Source: Pacificispira sp040217575
GTDB taxonomy: Bacteria; Pseudomonadota; Alphaproteobacteria; UBA8366; Aestuariispiraceae
Length of the DNA: 64,000 nucleotides
Assembly: GCA_040217575.1 (NCBI GenBank)
Contig: JAVJPW010000007.1
Coordinates: forward strand, 62,001-126,000
Direction: 5' to 3'
Below, in pieces: positions 17,205 through 25,773 of this stretch. The translations under genes and the position numbers were made by a program. Within the stretch, counting starts at the first letter, position 1. Each line of letters starts with the position of its first letter. Below the pieces are notes generated by a model. That model ran no database searches. It saw only the letters and a program-made list of their open reading frames with translations, and was not told where the DNA came from.

Positions 17205-18116
17205 TCAGTGGGTGCGATCGACTACGAAACGGGCCAGATCACGCAAACGGTCCGCCTTTTCCGCAAAGGGTTTCAAGTGCGCGGCCGCCTGGTCGGCCAA
17301 CCGGTTTGCCTGATCGCGGGCCTTTTCCGCTCCCAGAATGGACACGAACGTCGCCTTGTTCCGACCGGCATCCTTTTGTGTCGCCTTGCCGACCGTTTTC
17401 GCATCCCCTTCTACGTCCAGAAGGTCGTCCGCAATCTGGAAAGCAAGCCCCAGGTCATGGGTGTACCCGCGCAGCGCCTCTCTCGCGGAAAGTGGTGCCC
17501 GCCCCAGGATCGCGCCTGCTTGCGCGGAAAAATCGATCAGGCGCCCGGTCTTCAGCCGCTGAAGGCGGGTGATCGCACCGATATCGCTTTCGTCGACATC
17601 CACCTTCTCCGCCTTAAGGTCGATCATCTGACCGCCAACCATGCCATGCGCGCCCGCCGCTTTCGCCATGGCGGAAACAAGTTCCACACGCACGGACGGG
17701 TTCGAATGGGTGCTATCGGATGCCATGACCTCAAACGCCTGGGTCAGAAGCGCGTCGCCCGCCAGGATCGCCGTCGCCTCCCCAAATCTCTTGTGGACGG
17801 TCGGTTTTCCGCGCCGCAATTCGTCATCATCCATCGCCGGCAGGTCGTCGTGAACCAGCGAATAACAGTGGATCATTTCCACGGCCGCACCGGCGCGAAG
17901 GGCGGCATTTTCGGCCACGCCGAACAGCGATGCACACTGGACCACCAGGAACGGGCGGATGCGTTTGCCGCCGTCCAGGGTCGCATAACGCATTGCCTCG
18001 ATAAGGTCCCGTTCGGGTGCCTGTTCAACCGGAATCATTCGGTCAAGCACAGTCTCCAGGCGCTCAGCCGTACGGGCCATGGCATCGGCAAGTGCGCCGT
18101 GAATGGGTTCGCTCAT
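17205..18116 (-). CDS. ispA: Polyprenyl (farnesyl/geranylgeranyl) diphosphate synthase
   Basis: IspA-type synthases condense isopentenyl and allylic diphosphates to C15 or C20 chains, feeding quinones and undecaprenyl carriers. The 303-residue protein contains the first Asp-rich motif (HDDLPAMDDD), a GGKRIRP substrate motif, and the second Asp-rich motif (QIADDLLDVEGD). It follows xseB by 14 bases, the usual alphaproteobacterial operon, but dxs, which normally follows, is about 3.4 kb away beyond a block of plus-strand genes. A decayed copy of its central portion lies at 15225-15410. Chain length (FPP or GGPP) is not decided by motif inspection. Confidence 0.95.
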   Translation of the reverse strand: MSEPIHGALADAMARTAERLETVLDRMIPVEQAPERDLIEAMRYATLDGGKRIRPFLVVQCASLFGVAENAALRAGAAVEMIHCYSLVHDDLPAMDDDELRRGKPTVHKRFGEATAILAGDALLTQAFEVMASDSTHSNPSVRVELVSAMAKAAGAHGMVGGQMIDLKAEKVDVDESDIGAITRLQRLKTGRLIDFSAQAGAILGRAPLSAREALRGYTHDLGLAFQIADDLLDVEGDAKTVGKATQKDAGRNKATFVSILGAEKARDQANRLADQAAAHLKPFAEKADRLRDLARFVVDRTH

Positions 18117-18130
18117 ATTGTGGGGTACCG

Positions 18131-18379
18131 TCAGTTAAATTCCGCCGGCTCCGTGCCGACATTCCCGTCCGGGCCGACCGTTATCTTGTCGATCCGTGCC
18201 TTTGCCTGATCCAGCTTTTCCTGGCAATGACGCTTCAGCGCCATACCGCGTTCATAGGCGTCGATCGATTCTTCCAAATCGATTTCACCACCTTCCAGCC
18301 TGCGCACAAGGGATTCCAGCTCGGTCATCGCCTGTTCGAAAGAAAGGGTGGAGATTTCTGGCTTTTTGTCTTCGCTCAT
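18131..18379 (-). CDS. xseB: Exodeoxyribonuclease VII small subunit
   Basis: XseB binds the large subunit XseA to form exonuclease VII. The 82-residue product from the ATG at 18379 shows the family pattern: LSFEQAMTELESLVRRLEGG, then DLEESIDAYERGMALKRHCQ and KLDQAKARIDKI. The longer frame reaching 18547 adds 56 residues without family support and overlaps the divergent promoter region, so I reject it. It is the first gene of the xseB-ispA pair, with the histone-deacetylase-like gene divergent upstream, a common arrangement in this class. Confidence 0.93.
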   Translation of the reverse strand: MSEDKKPEISTLSFEQAMTELESLVRRLEGGEIDLEESIDAYERGMALKRHCQEKLDQAKARIDKITVGPDGNVGTEPAEFN

Positions 18380-18570
18380 ACCGGACCTTAACACACCTGA
18401 GTTCAAGAGCGCCCGAGTGTAGGGCGCGGTCGGGTCCGCACGCAAGTGAAGACGCCGACCGGTGCGGTCGAACCGCTGCAGCGGACACAACAAAACTCTT
18501 GGTCCGTCGCCAGGACGCGATATCTTCGAAGGATGTGCGAAATTCAATACATCAGATCAAGGGTGGGGTG

Positions 18571-19491
18571 ATGATCCTTTATTCGCACCCGGCCTGCGCC
18601 GAACATGACATGGGCTTTGGTCATCCGGAACAGCCGGCACGGCTGGCTGCGGTTCTGAAGGCACTGGATGCGCCCGAATTTGCGGCACTGGACCGCCGCG
18701 AGGCACCGCAGGTCGACCCGGAGCGGCTGACGCTGATGCACCCGCAGTCCTATGTCGACCGGCTTATGGGACTGTTCCCCAAACAGGGCCGAATCCAGAT
18801 CGACGCGGACACGGCAGTGAACGAAGGGTCGAAGGAAGCGGCCCTGCGCGCCGCCGGCGCCCTGATCGCCGCGGTCGATGCGGTCATGACGGGGGAATCG
18901 AATCGCGCCTTCTGCGCCGTTCGTCCGCCCGGCCACCATGCGGAACCTGATCAGTCGATGGGTTTCTGCCTGTTCAATAACGTCGCGATCGGTGCGGGAC
19001 ATGCCCGCGACGCGCACGGCCTGTCACGCGTGGCAGTCGTCGATTTCGACGTTCATCACGGCAATGGCACACAAGCGATGTTCCAACTGCAGCCGGACCT
19101 TATGTTTGCGTCTACGCACCAGATGCCGCTTTATCCCGGTACCGGTGCCGCAACCGAACAGGGCATTGCCAAGAATATCGTGAACGCCCCGTTGCCGCCC
19201 CATGCGGGGTCGGCGGAGTTCCGCCGGGCCTATCGCGACATCGTCTTGCCAAGACTTCGCGCATTTGCGCCCGAACTGATCCTGATTTCGGCCGGTTTCG
19301 ACGCCCACCGGGACGACCCCCTGGCACAGATGGAACTGGTGGAAGACGACTATGATTGGGTGACGCGTGAAATCGTCGCCGTCGCCGACGAATGCTGTGA
19401 CGGACGCATCGTATCCACGCTGGAAGGCGGCTATGATCTGGTCGCGCTGGGCCGTTCCACGGCCGCCCATGTCAAAGCGATGATGTCCTAG
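18571..19491 (+). CDS. Histone-deacetylase-family hydrolase (AcuC/HDAC-like)
   Basis: This zinc-dependent deacetylase-fold protein has about 306 residues. Conserved segments are RPPGHHAEPDQSMGFCLFNN (the catalytic His pair), VDFDVHHGNGTQ (Asp and His zinc ligands), SAGFDAHRDDPLA (third ligand) and LEGGYDL. Bacterial members act on acetylpolyamines, acetyl-lysine proteins or other amides, and the substrate is not determined here. ATG at 18571 follows GGGTGGGG; GTG at 18568 is adjacent. Longer in-frame starts back to 18196 overlap xseB and lack family similarity. It is divergent from xseB-ispA. Confidence 0.92.
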   Translation: MILYSHPACAEHDMGFGHPEQPARLAAVLKALDAPEFAALDRREAPQVDPERLTLMHPQSYVDRLMGLFPKQGRIQIDADTAVNEGSKEAALRAAGALIAAVDAVMTGESNRAFCAVRPPGHHAEPDQSMGFCLFNNVAIGAGHARDAHGLSRVAVVDFDVHHGNGTQAMFQLQPDLMFASTHQMPLYPGTGAATEQGIAKNIVNAPLPPHAGSAEFRRAYRDIVLPRLRAFAPELILISAGFDAHRDDPLAQMELVEDDYDWVTREIVAVADECCDGRIVSTLEGGYDLVALGRSTAAHVKAMMS

Positions 19492-19559
19492 CGCCAATAA
19501 TTTCACGAAAGATGATTCAAAAGCTCGCCATAGCCGCGATTTAGGAACATATAACGCCT

Positions 19560-20744
19560 ATGAAAATACGAAATACGATCCGAGCGGCGCTCATTCTCAC
19601 CTTTGGCGCGTTATGCGCCTCCCCCGCCCTGGCACAGGGCCAGGGGCCGGCACTGGTTGCCGTCGATACGGTCTCGGAAGAGCCCCTGTCCCAGACCGTA
19701 CCGGTTTTGGGCCGGCTGGTGGCGATCCAGCGAGGGACGGTCGCGGCCCTGACCCGCGGACCGGTGTCTGAGGTTCATGTGAATGTGGGCGACCGGGTAC
19801 GCGAAGGCGATGTTCTGGTTACGCAGGCTACAGATCGGCTTCAGCGGTCCCGCGATGTCGCCCAACAGGCCGTGGATGCCGCGCTGGCGGCTGTTGCGAC
19901 CGCGCGCTCCCAGCTGGAACTGGCGGAACAGGAACGCGTCCGGCTGGAACGACTGCGCGGGTCTGCGGCGTTTTCCCCCGCAGCACTGGATGACAAGACA
20001 TTCGAAGTCGCGGTCCGGCGCGCGCAGATCGGCGAAGCACAGGCAGAGGTTGCCCGCGCCCGCGCCCTTCTGGACGAAGCGCAGTTGGACGTGGATCTGG
20101 GTGTCATACGGGCGCCGTTCGATGGCGTCGTGATCGACCGGCACACAGTCCGCGGCAATTACATGAATGTCGGTGACCCGGCCGTCACGCTGATCAACGA
20201 CACCTATCTGGAGGTGGAGGCCGATGTCCCCGCCCCACGGGTAGCGGGGCTGACGGAAGGCCGCGAAGTAGTGGTCCAGTTTGCAAACAACATTCGATAC
20301 CGCGCGGAAGTCCGGGCGGTTCTGCCGGAAGAAAATGCCCTGACACGCACGCGTCTGGTGCGGTTCGTCCCGGAAATCGGCGGCGGCCTGGCGGTGGCGC
20401 CCGCGGCAGGGCAGTCCGTCACCGTTGAAATTCCGATTGGCGAGGAGCGGACCATCCTGTCGGTCCACAAGGACGCGATCCTTGCCCGCAACGGGCAGAA
20501 TTCGGTTGCACTGGTGCAAGACGACATGACCATCGCAATGGTCCCGGTGCAATTGGGTGAGGCGGTCGGTGAGCGGTTTGAGGTTCTGGACGGCCTTGCC
20601 GATGGCGATCTGGTTGTCGTGCGCGGGAACGAACGTGTGCGCCCGGGACAGCCTGTCACCTGGCCCGGGGCCCCAGTTCCGGCAGCCCCCGAAGAGGAAG
20701 GCGCCGGCGCTGAAGAGGCCGCGCGCAGCGGCTCTTCCGGCTAA
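19560..20744 (+). CDS. RND efflux periplasmic adaptor (membrane fusion protein)
   Basis: The 394-residue protein begins with a signal peptide (hydrophobic ALILTFGALCASPALA, cleaved near AQG). It then has the biotinyl-lipoyl-like half (RGPVSEVHVNVGDRVREGDV), a coiled-coil hairpin (about 95-175, rich in A, Q, E and R), the second lipoyl half (RAPFDGVVIDRHTVRGNYMN) and beta-barrel domains. The tail is acidic and Ala/Glu-rich. It bridges the inner-membrane pump encoded 15 bases downstream to an outer-membrane channel; no dedicated channel gene is adjacent. The drug or metabolite exported is unknown. Confidence 0.93.
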   Translation: MKIRNTIRAALILTFGALCASPALAQGQGPALVAVDTVSEEPLSQTVPVLGRLVAIQRGTVAALTRGPVSEVHVNVGDRVREGDVLVTQATDRLQRSRDVAQQAVDAALAAVATARSQLELAEQERVRLERLRGSAAFSPAALDDKTFEVAVRRAQIGEAQAEVARARALLDEAQLDVDLGVIRAPFDGVVIDRHTVRGNYMNVGDPAVTLINDTYLEVEADVPAPRVAGLTEGREVVVQFANNIRYRAEVRAVLPEENALTRTRLVRFVPEIGGGLAVAPAAGQSVTVEIPIGEERTILSVHKDAILARNGQNSVALVQDDMTIAMVPVQLGEAVGERFEVLDGLADGDLVVVRGNERVRPGQPVTWPGAPVPAAPEEEGAGAEEAARSGSSG

Positions 20745-20759
20745 GGACGGATATAAACT

Positions 20760-23700
20760 ATGGATTTGATCCGCGCCGCCATCAACCGTCCGACGGCCGT
20801 ACTTTCCGCCGTCATCATGGCGGTGTTGTTCGGGTATGTGGCCCTGTCGTCCATCCCCATTCAACTGGCCCCGGATGTGAACAGGCCGGTCATCACGATC
20901 CGGACCAACTGGTTCGGCGCCGCCCCGGCTGAGGTCGAACGTGAAATTCTGAACGAACAGGAAGACGTCCTGAACGGGCTGGAAGGTCTGGAACGGATGA
21001 CGGGGCTGGCCAACCACGGCTATGCCGAAATCGAACTCGAATTCATCATCGGCACAGACATGAGCCGGGCGCTTTTGCTGGTGTCGAACCGGCTGGACCG
21101 GGTTTCCAGCTATCCACCGGAAGCGGACGAACCCACCCTGGATACCGCAGGGTCGGAAGACAATCCCATCGCCTGGTTCCGCCTGCTGCCGGCAGAAGGC
21201 AACGACCGTCCGATGCACGAGTTCGGCGACTTTGCCGAAGACTATGTGAAGGCCCGACTGGAACGGGTACCCGGCGTCGGCGGATCGAACGTCTATGGCG
21301 GCGGTGAAGAGGAAATGCAGGTGCTGGTCGACCCGGTCCGCATGGCGGAGTTCGGATTGACGGTAACGGACCTGGTAAATGCGCTGCGCAATGCGAATGC
21401 GTCTATTACCGGCGGCGACGTGGATGAAGGAAAACGCCGCTATGTCGTGCGCACGGATAATGAATTCAGCAGTGTGGACCGGGTCGGAAGCGTGGTGCTT
21501 CGGACATCGACGGACCCGGCAACGGGCCGAATCGCGCGCGTCACAGTCGCGGACATCGCTGACATTCGGTTCGGGTACAAGGAAGCCACCGCCTATATCC
21601 GGTCGGACGGAATCCAAGCGATCGCCCTGAACACCACCCGGGAAATTGGCGCGAACGTCATTGAAACGATGGCGGGAATCCGGATTGCCGTGGATGAGCT
21701 GAATAACGGCATCCTGGCCGCGAACGGCCTGGTCCTGGAACAAATGTATGACGAGACGATCTATATCGACAGCGCGATCGAACTCGTCACCGGAAACATC
21801 TTCTACGGCGGGATGCTGGCGACGCTGCTGTTGCTGACGTTCCTGCGCAGTGCCCGTGCGACGCTTGTGGTGGCCTTGGCCATCCCGGTATCGGTCATCG
21901 CATCCTTCGTCGCCATGGCGGCGCTTGGCCGGTCGCTTAACGTCGTTAGTCTGGCTGGAATCGCCTTTGCCGTCGGCATGGTGGTCGACGCGGCCATTGT
22001 CGTCCTGGAAAACATCTATCGGCACCGGCAGAACGGGAAACCTGTGGAAATTGCCGCCTATCTGGGCGCAAAGCAGGTGTGGGGCGCCATTCTGGTATCT
22101 GCACTGACGACCGTGATGGTATTCATTCCCATCCTTGTGATGGAACTCGAGGTCGGACAATTGTTCCGCGACATCGCCGTTGCGATTTCGGTTGCGGTCA
22201 TGCTGTCCCTTCTGGTTTCCGTCACGCTGGTTCCAGCGCTGTCCCGTTGGCTTTTGAAGACAGGAATCAGCGACCGCGGGAAACCCGCCCTGCCATTGCC
22301 GGGAATTGACCATCTGGGCCGGGGGTTTGTTCACGTCGTCATGTGGTTCACAGGACGGGTCGTACGAAGCCGTATGCTGGCAATTTTCATGGTCGTCTTC
22401 ATGACTGTGGGCACTGGATTCGCCACCTACAAGATGCTGCCGGACCTGGAATACCTTCCGGAAGGCAACCAGAACTTCATTTTCGGAATCGTCCTGCCAC
22501 CGCCAGGCTATAATCTGGGAACAATGACAGAAATGGCCGGCCGGGTGGAAGATGCCGTCCGGCCGCTTTGGGATTCGGAACGCCCGCCGATAGAAGAAGA
22601 AGCCGTGGATGCGCCGCCGCGCATGGACGCGTTTTTCTTCGTGGCGCTGAACTCGCGGACCTTCATGGGGGCCCGCGTCGTCCAGGAACAGGCAAATCGC
22701 GTGCGCGAATTGCTGCCACATCTGCAGAATTCGGTGTTCAGTGAACCGGGTACCTATGGTTTCTTCCGACAGCCGTCGATTTTCGGTCGCGGCATCGGTG
22801 GATCGCGGTCGATTGAAATCGATGTCCGCGGGCCGGATCTGGTCCAGGTGATGGAAGTCGCAAACCGCACCATGGGCCTGGTCGTCCAGGCATTCCCGTT
22901 AAGCGAAGGCAATCAGGTGCGTCCGAACCCCGGACTGGAACTGGGTGAACCGGAAGTGCGCGTATTGCCGGACCCGGTCCGGCTTTCCGACAACGGGGTA
23001 TCTGCGACGGAACTTGGCCAGACCATCGATGCTTTCAATGACGGACTTCGCGTAGACGAAATTACCGTTGGCGGGCGCCTGATGGACCTGACTTTGATCG
23101 GCAATGTCGATGGTGTTGCGGCGACCCAGGGCGTGGGCAGCCTTCCTGTGGTCACACAGTCGGGTACGATCCTGCCGACCAGTTCGCTGGCGGAAATCGA
23201 AGTAACCTCCGGTCCATCGCAAATCCGCCATACCGAACGGGTCCGGACCGTCACGCTGGAACTCAGCCCCCAGGACAACATCGCATTGGGCGCGGCACTG
23301 GAAATTGTGCGTACGGAGATTTTGGACCGGCTGATGGAAGAGGGTCTGCCGCCAGGTGTTCAGTTGGAACTGTCCGGCACGGCAGACAAGCTGGAACAGA
23401 CCTGGGGGGAAATGCAGTTCGACCTGCTGCTGGCGCTGGTTATCGTCTATCTGGTCATGGCGGTCCTGTTCGAAAGCTTCTTCTATCCTTTGATCATTGT
23501 CCTGTCGGTACCGCTGGCGATGGCGGGCGGTGTCGGCGGGCTTCAGGTCCTGAACCTTTATATTCAGCAGCCGCTGGACATGCTGACGCTGCTGGGCTTC
23601 GTTATCCTGATCGGGATTGTCGTGAACAACGCGATCCTGATCGTGCATCAGACGCTGTATCATCTGCGTGAGGAAGGGATGTCGCCGCAGGACGCAATCC

Positions 23701-23972
23701 TGGAAGCGACGCGAAACCGGATTCGACCGATCTTCATGTCGACCCTGACCAGCGTGTTCGGCATGCTTCCGCTGGTCATGCTGCCGGGTGCCGGGTCGGA
23801 AATCTATCGCGGACTTGGGTCCGTTGTTGTCGGCGGGTTGTCGCTGTCGGCCATCCTGACGCTGACGATCATTCCGCCGCTTCTATCACTTTTCCTGGGC
23901 TTGCTGGAAAGCGGACGCGACCCGGCGGACAGATCAACGTCACCCGAAACGGAGCCCAGCGCGGCTGAATAA
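20760..23972 (+). CDS. RND-family efflux permease (HAE1-like)
   Basis: This 1070-residue inner-membrane proton/substrate antiporter has the usual plan: a first helix at the N-terminus, a large periplasmic loop, a block of helices (about 335-545), a second loop and a last block (about 870-1040). Helix 4 reads AGIAFAVGMVVDAAIVVLEN, with one of the two proton-relay aspartates of AcrB replaced by Ala, as in some other RND subfamilies. AAGGACGG lies before the ATG. It is cotranscribed with the adaptor. A minus-strand frame of more than 1000 codons across this pair is a compositional shadow. Confidence 0.95.
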   Translation: MDLIRAAINRPTAVLSAVIMAVLFGYVALSSIPIQLAPDVNRPVITIRTNWFGAAPAEVEREILNEQEDVLNGLEGLERMTGLANHGYAEIELEFIIGTDMSRALLLVSNRLDRVSSYPPEADEPTLDTAGSEDNPIAWFRLLPAEGNDRPMHEFGDFAEDYVKARLERVPGVGGSNVYGGGEEEMQVLVDPVRMAEFGLTVTDLVNALRNANASITGGDVDEGKRRYVVRTDNEFSSVDRVGSVVLRTSTDPATGRIARVTVADIADIRFGYKEATAYIRSDGIQAIALNTTREIGANVIETMAGIRIAVDELNNGILAANGLVLEQMYDETIYIDSAIELVTGNIFYGGMLATLLLLTFLRSARATLVVALAIPVSVIASFVAMAALGRSLNVVSLAGIAFAVGMVVDAAIVVLENIYRHRQNGKPVEIAAYLGAKQVWGAILVSALTTVMVFIPILVMELEVGQLFRDIAVAISVAVMLSLLVSVTLVPALSRWLLKTGISDRGKPALPLPGIDHLGRGFVHVVMWFTGRVVRSRMLAIFMVVFMTVGTGFATYKMLPDLEYLPEGNQNFIFGIVLPPPGYNLGTMTEMAGRVEDAVRPLWDSERPPIEEEAVDAPPRMDAFFFVALNSRTFMGARVVQEQANRVRELLPHLQNSVFSEPGTYGFFRQPSIFGRGIGGSRSIEIDVRGPDLVQVMEVANRTMGLVVQAFPLSEGNQVRPNPGLELGEPEVRVLPDPVRLSDNGVSATELGQTIDAFNDGLRVDEITVGGRLMDLTLIGNVDGVAATQGVGSLPVVTQSGTILPTSSLAEIEVTSGPSQIRHTERVRTVTLELSPQDNIALGAALEIVRTEILDRLMEEGLPPGVQLELSGTADKLEQTWGEMQFDLLLALVIVYLVMAVLFESFFYPLIIVLSVPLAMAGGVGGLQVLNLYIQQPLDMLTLLGFVILIGIVVNNAILIVHQTLYHLREEGMSPQDAILEATRNRIRPIFMSTLTSVFGMLPLVMLPGAGSEIYRGLGSVVVGGLSLSAILTLTIIPPLLSLFLGLLESGRDPADRSTSPETEPSAAE

Positions 23973-23986
23973 CCCGCCGGCAGCTG

Positions 23987-24439
23987 TTATTCCGAATAGC
24001 TTTCGACCGGCAGGCCGTGTGCTATCCAGCCGAGCTGGCGGCCACGGCCCAGCATTCCTTCACGGATGTTGTAAACGTTGGTGAAGCCGTTGCGCGCCAA
24101 ATACCCGCTGGCCCAGGTGGACCGTACGCCGGATGCGCATATCAATCCGACAGGGGCTGTCCGGTCGCCATCCAAAGCAGACAGCACGTTTGCCAGAAAT
24201 GCCTCCTGCCCAGCCGGATCATGCATCGTGATCGCATGGCCACCCTGCGGTATGCCGGTTTCCAGCCATTCCTCGGGCCGCCGAATATCGATCACGGTCA
24301 GCCCGCCTGCCTGCATCTGTTCAAAAGCGAGTTCGGACCCGATCACGCCATCTTCGGCGCGGCTGTCCGCAGCAGACGAAAGCGTAAGCGCCGATATGAA
24401 ACAGACCAGCAAAACCGACTTTAGAACAAAGTGACGCAT
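23987..24439 (-). CDS. Periplasmic rhodanese-like protein
   Basis: The 150-residue protein has a signal peptide (VLKSVLLVCFISALTLSSAA, cleavage near SRAED) and one rhodanese domain. VIDIRRPEEWLETGIPQGG is the CH2A-like entry, and LICASGVRSTWAS holds the catalytic cysteine loop (CASGVR). Single-domain exported rhodaneses carry sulfane sulfur or act as binding modules. It converges on the RND operon 14 bases away and has no partner gene nearby. Confidence 0.88.
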   Translation of the reverse strand: MRHFVLKSVLLVCFISALTLSSAADSRAEDGVIGSELAFEQMQAGGLTVIDIRRPEEWLETGIPQGGHAITMHDPAGQEAFLANVLSALDGDRTAPVGLICASGVRSTWASGYLARNGFTNVYNIREGMLGRGRQLGWIAHGLPVESYSE

Positions 24440-24631
24440 TTTCAGGACACCCGCGTTGACATGGTTTGATCACAGAATTTCCGATCCTTAATATGATATG
24501 CAATCAATTGGCTGCAAATCACTGCTTTTGGCGCGGGGGAAGGCCCGAAACCCGCGATAGCGACGAAGGCTACCGGCCAGCATGTGTATGTGATACCCTG
24601 TGTTACAGACTGACAGGCCAAACAGGACGAT

Positions 24632-25759
24632 ATGGCAGGAAAACTCTCTTCAACTGATGTCGAACGGCTGCTTACCGACCCTTCCGCAGAAAGCAGAGCG
24701 GAAGCAGCGGACAAGATTGCGTCCGAATTCGAAGGCGGCGGTCTTTCACAGTCCGAACGCGCCATCGCGGAAGATATATTCAAGGTCATGGTTCGCGACG
24801 CGGAAGACCGCGTGCGTGGCGCCCTGTCCCGCCATCTGAAAAATGCGCCGGACCTCAGCCGCGACATCGCGAAAACACTGGCCAGCGACCTTTCCGATTC
24901 GGTCGCCATACCGATGCTGCAGTTCTCTGACGCGCTTACCGACAGCGACCTGGTGGAAATCGTCCAGAAGCAGGGGGGTGCGCGTACCACCGCTGTTGCC
25001 CAGCGCCCGCGTATATCGGAAACCGTGTCCGACGCGATCGTAAGCCATGGCGATGAGGATGCGGTGGTTGCGCTTGTATCGAATGCGGGTGCCGAAATCA
25101 GTGAGCGGTCACTGGATCAGGTGGTGGAAACGTATGGCGAGTCGGCCCGGATGCAGGAACCGCTGGTCCATCGCCCGACCCTGCCGGTCACGATTGCCGA
25201 AAAGCTGGTCAACAAGGTCGCCCAGCATCTTCAGGATTACCTGGTGACGCATCACGAATTACCGGAACAGACAGCGGCGGATCTGATTCTGCAGAGCCGC
25301 GAAAAGGCGACATTGGGGTTAAGCGGCGGCAGCTCGGAAGAGGTGGCGGCGCTTGTCGATCAGCTCAAAAACAATGGGCGACTTACCCCGTCCATCGTCT
25401 TGCGTGCACTGTGCGTCGGCGACTTGAGCTTCTTCGAACACGCCCTGTCAGCCCTGGCCGGTGTTCCCGTCAACAATGCGCGTGTTCTGATCCATGACGA
25501 AGGCGCACTGGGTCTGAAATCGCTATATCAAAAGGCGGGCATGCCGCCGGGTCTTCTTCCCGCGTATCGTTCCGCCCTTGAGATGGTGAAGAACGCGGAA
25601 ATGGAACGTATCGACGAGGATCCGGAGCAGCGGATGCGCCGCCTGCTGGAACATCTGCTGACCGAAAACGAAGATATCGTCGAAGAATTCGGTGTCGACA
25701 ATATCGACTATCTGCTGACGAAGTTCGGCCGCCTGACGCAGTCGTCGCAGGCGGCCTGA
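24632..25759 (+). CDS. DUF2336 protein
   Basis: The 375-residue, largely helical protein has the DUF2336 (HEAT-like) character: repeated short helices with motifs such as IAEDIFKVMVRDAEDRVR, SDSVAIPMLQFSDALTDSDL, VEIVQKQGG and RPRISETVSDAIVSHGD. The family is found mainly in Alphaproteobacteria and its function is unknown. The start is supported by ACAGGACG just before the ATG. It converges on the dimethylglycine-dehydrogenase-like gene 14 bases downstream and is otherwise isolated. Confidence 0.88.
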   Translation: MAGKLSSTDVERLLTDPSAESRAEAADKIASEFEGGGLSQSERAIAEDIFKVMVRDAEDRVRGALSRHLKNAPDLSRDIAKTLASDLSDSVAIPMLQFSDALTDSDLVEIVQKQGGARTTAVAQRPRISETVSDAIVSHGDEDAVVALVSNAGAEISERSLDQVVETYGESARMQEPLVHRPTLPVTIAEKLVNKVAQHLQDYLVTHHELPEQTAADLILQSREKATLGLSGGSSEEVAALVDQLKNNGRLTPSIVLRALCVGDLSFFEHALSALAGVPVNNARVLIHDEGALGLKSLYQKAGMPPGLLPAYRSALEMVKNAEMERIDEDPEQRMRRLLEHLLTENEDIVEEFGVDNIDYLLTKFGRLTQSSQAA

Positions 25760-25773
25760 AACCCGAAAGCGTT

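Noticed and set aside
19611..22721. A minus-strand frame of more than 1000 codons across the RND adaptor and permease genes
   Set aside because: It is antisense to two proteins with strong family motifs. High GC in third positions removes stop codons on the other strand; the translation is rich in H, R, Q and D without any domain pattern.
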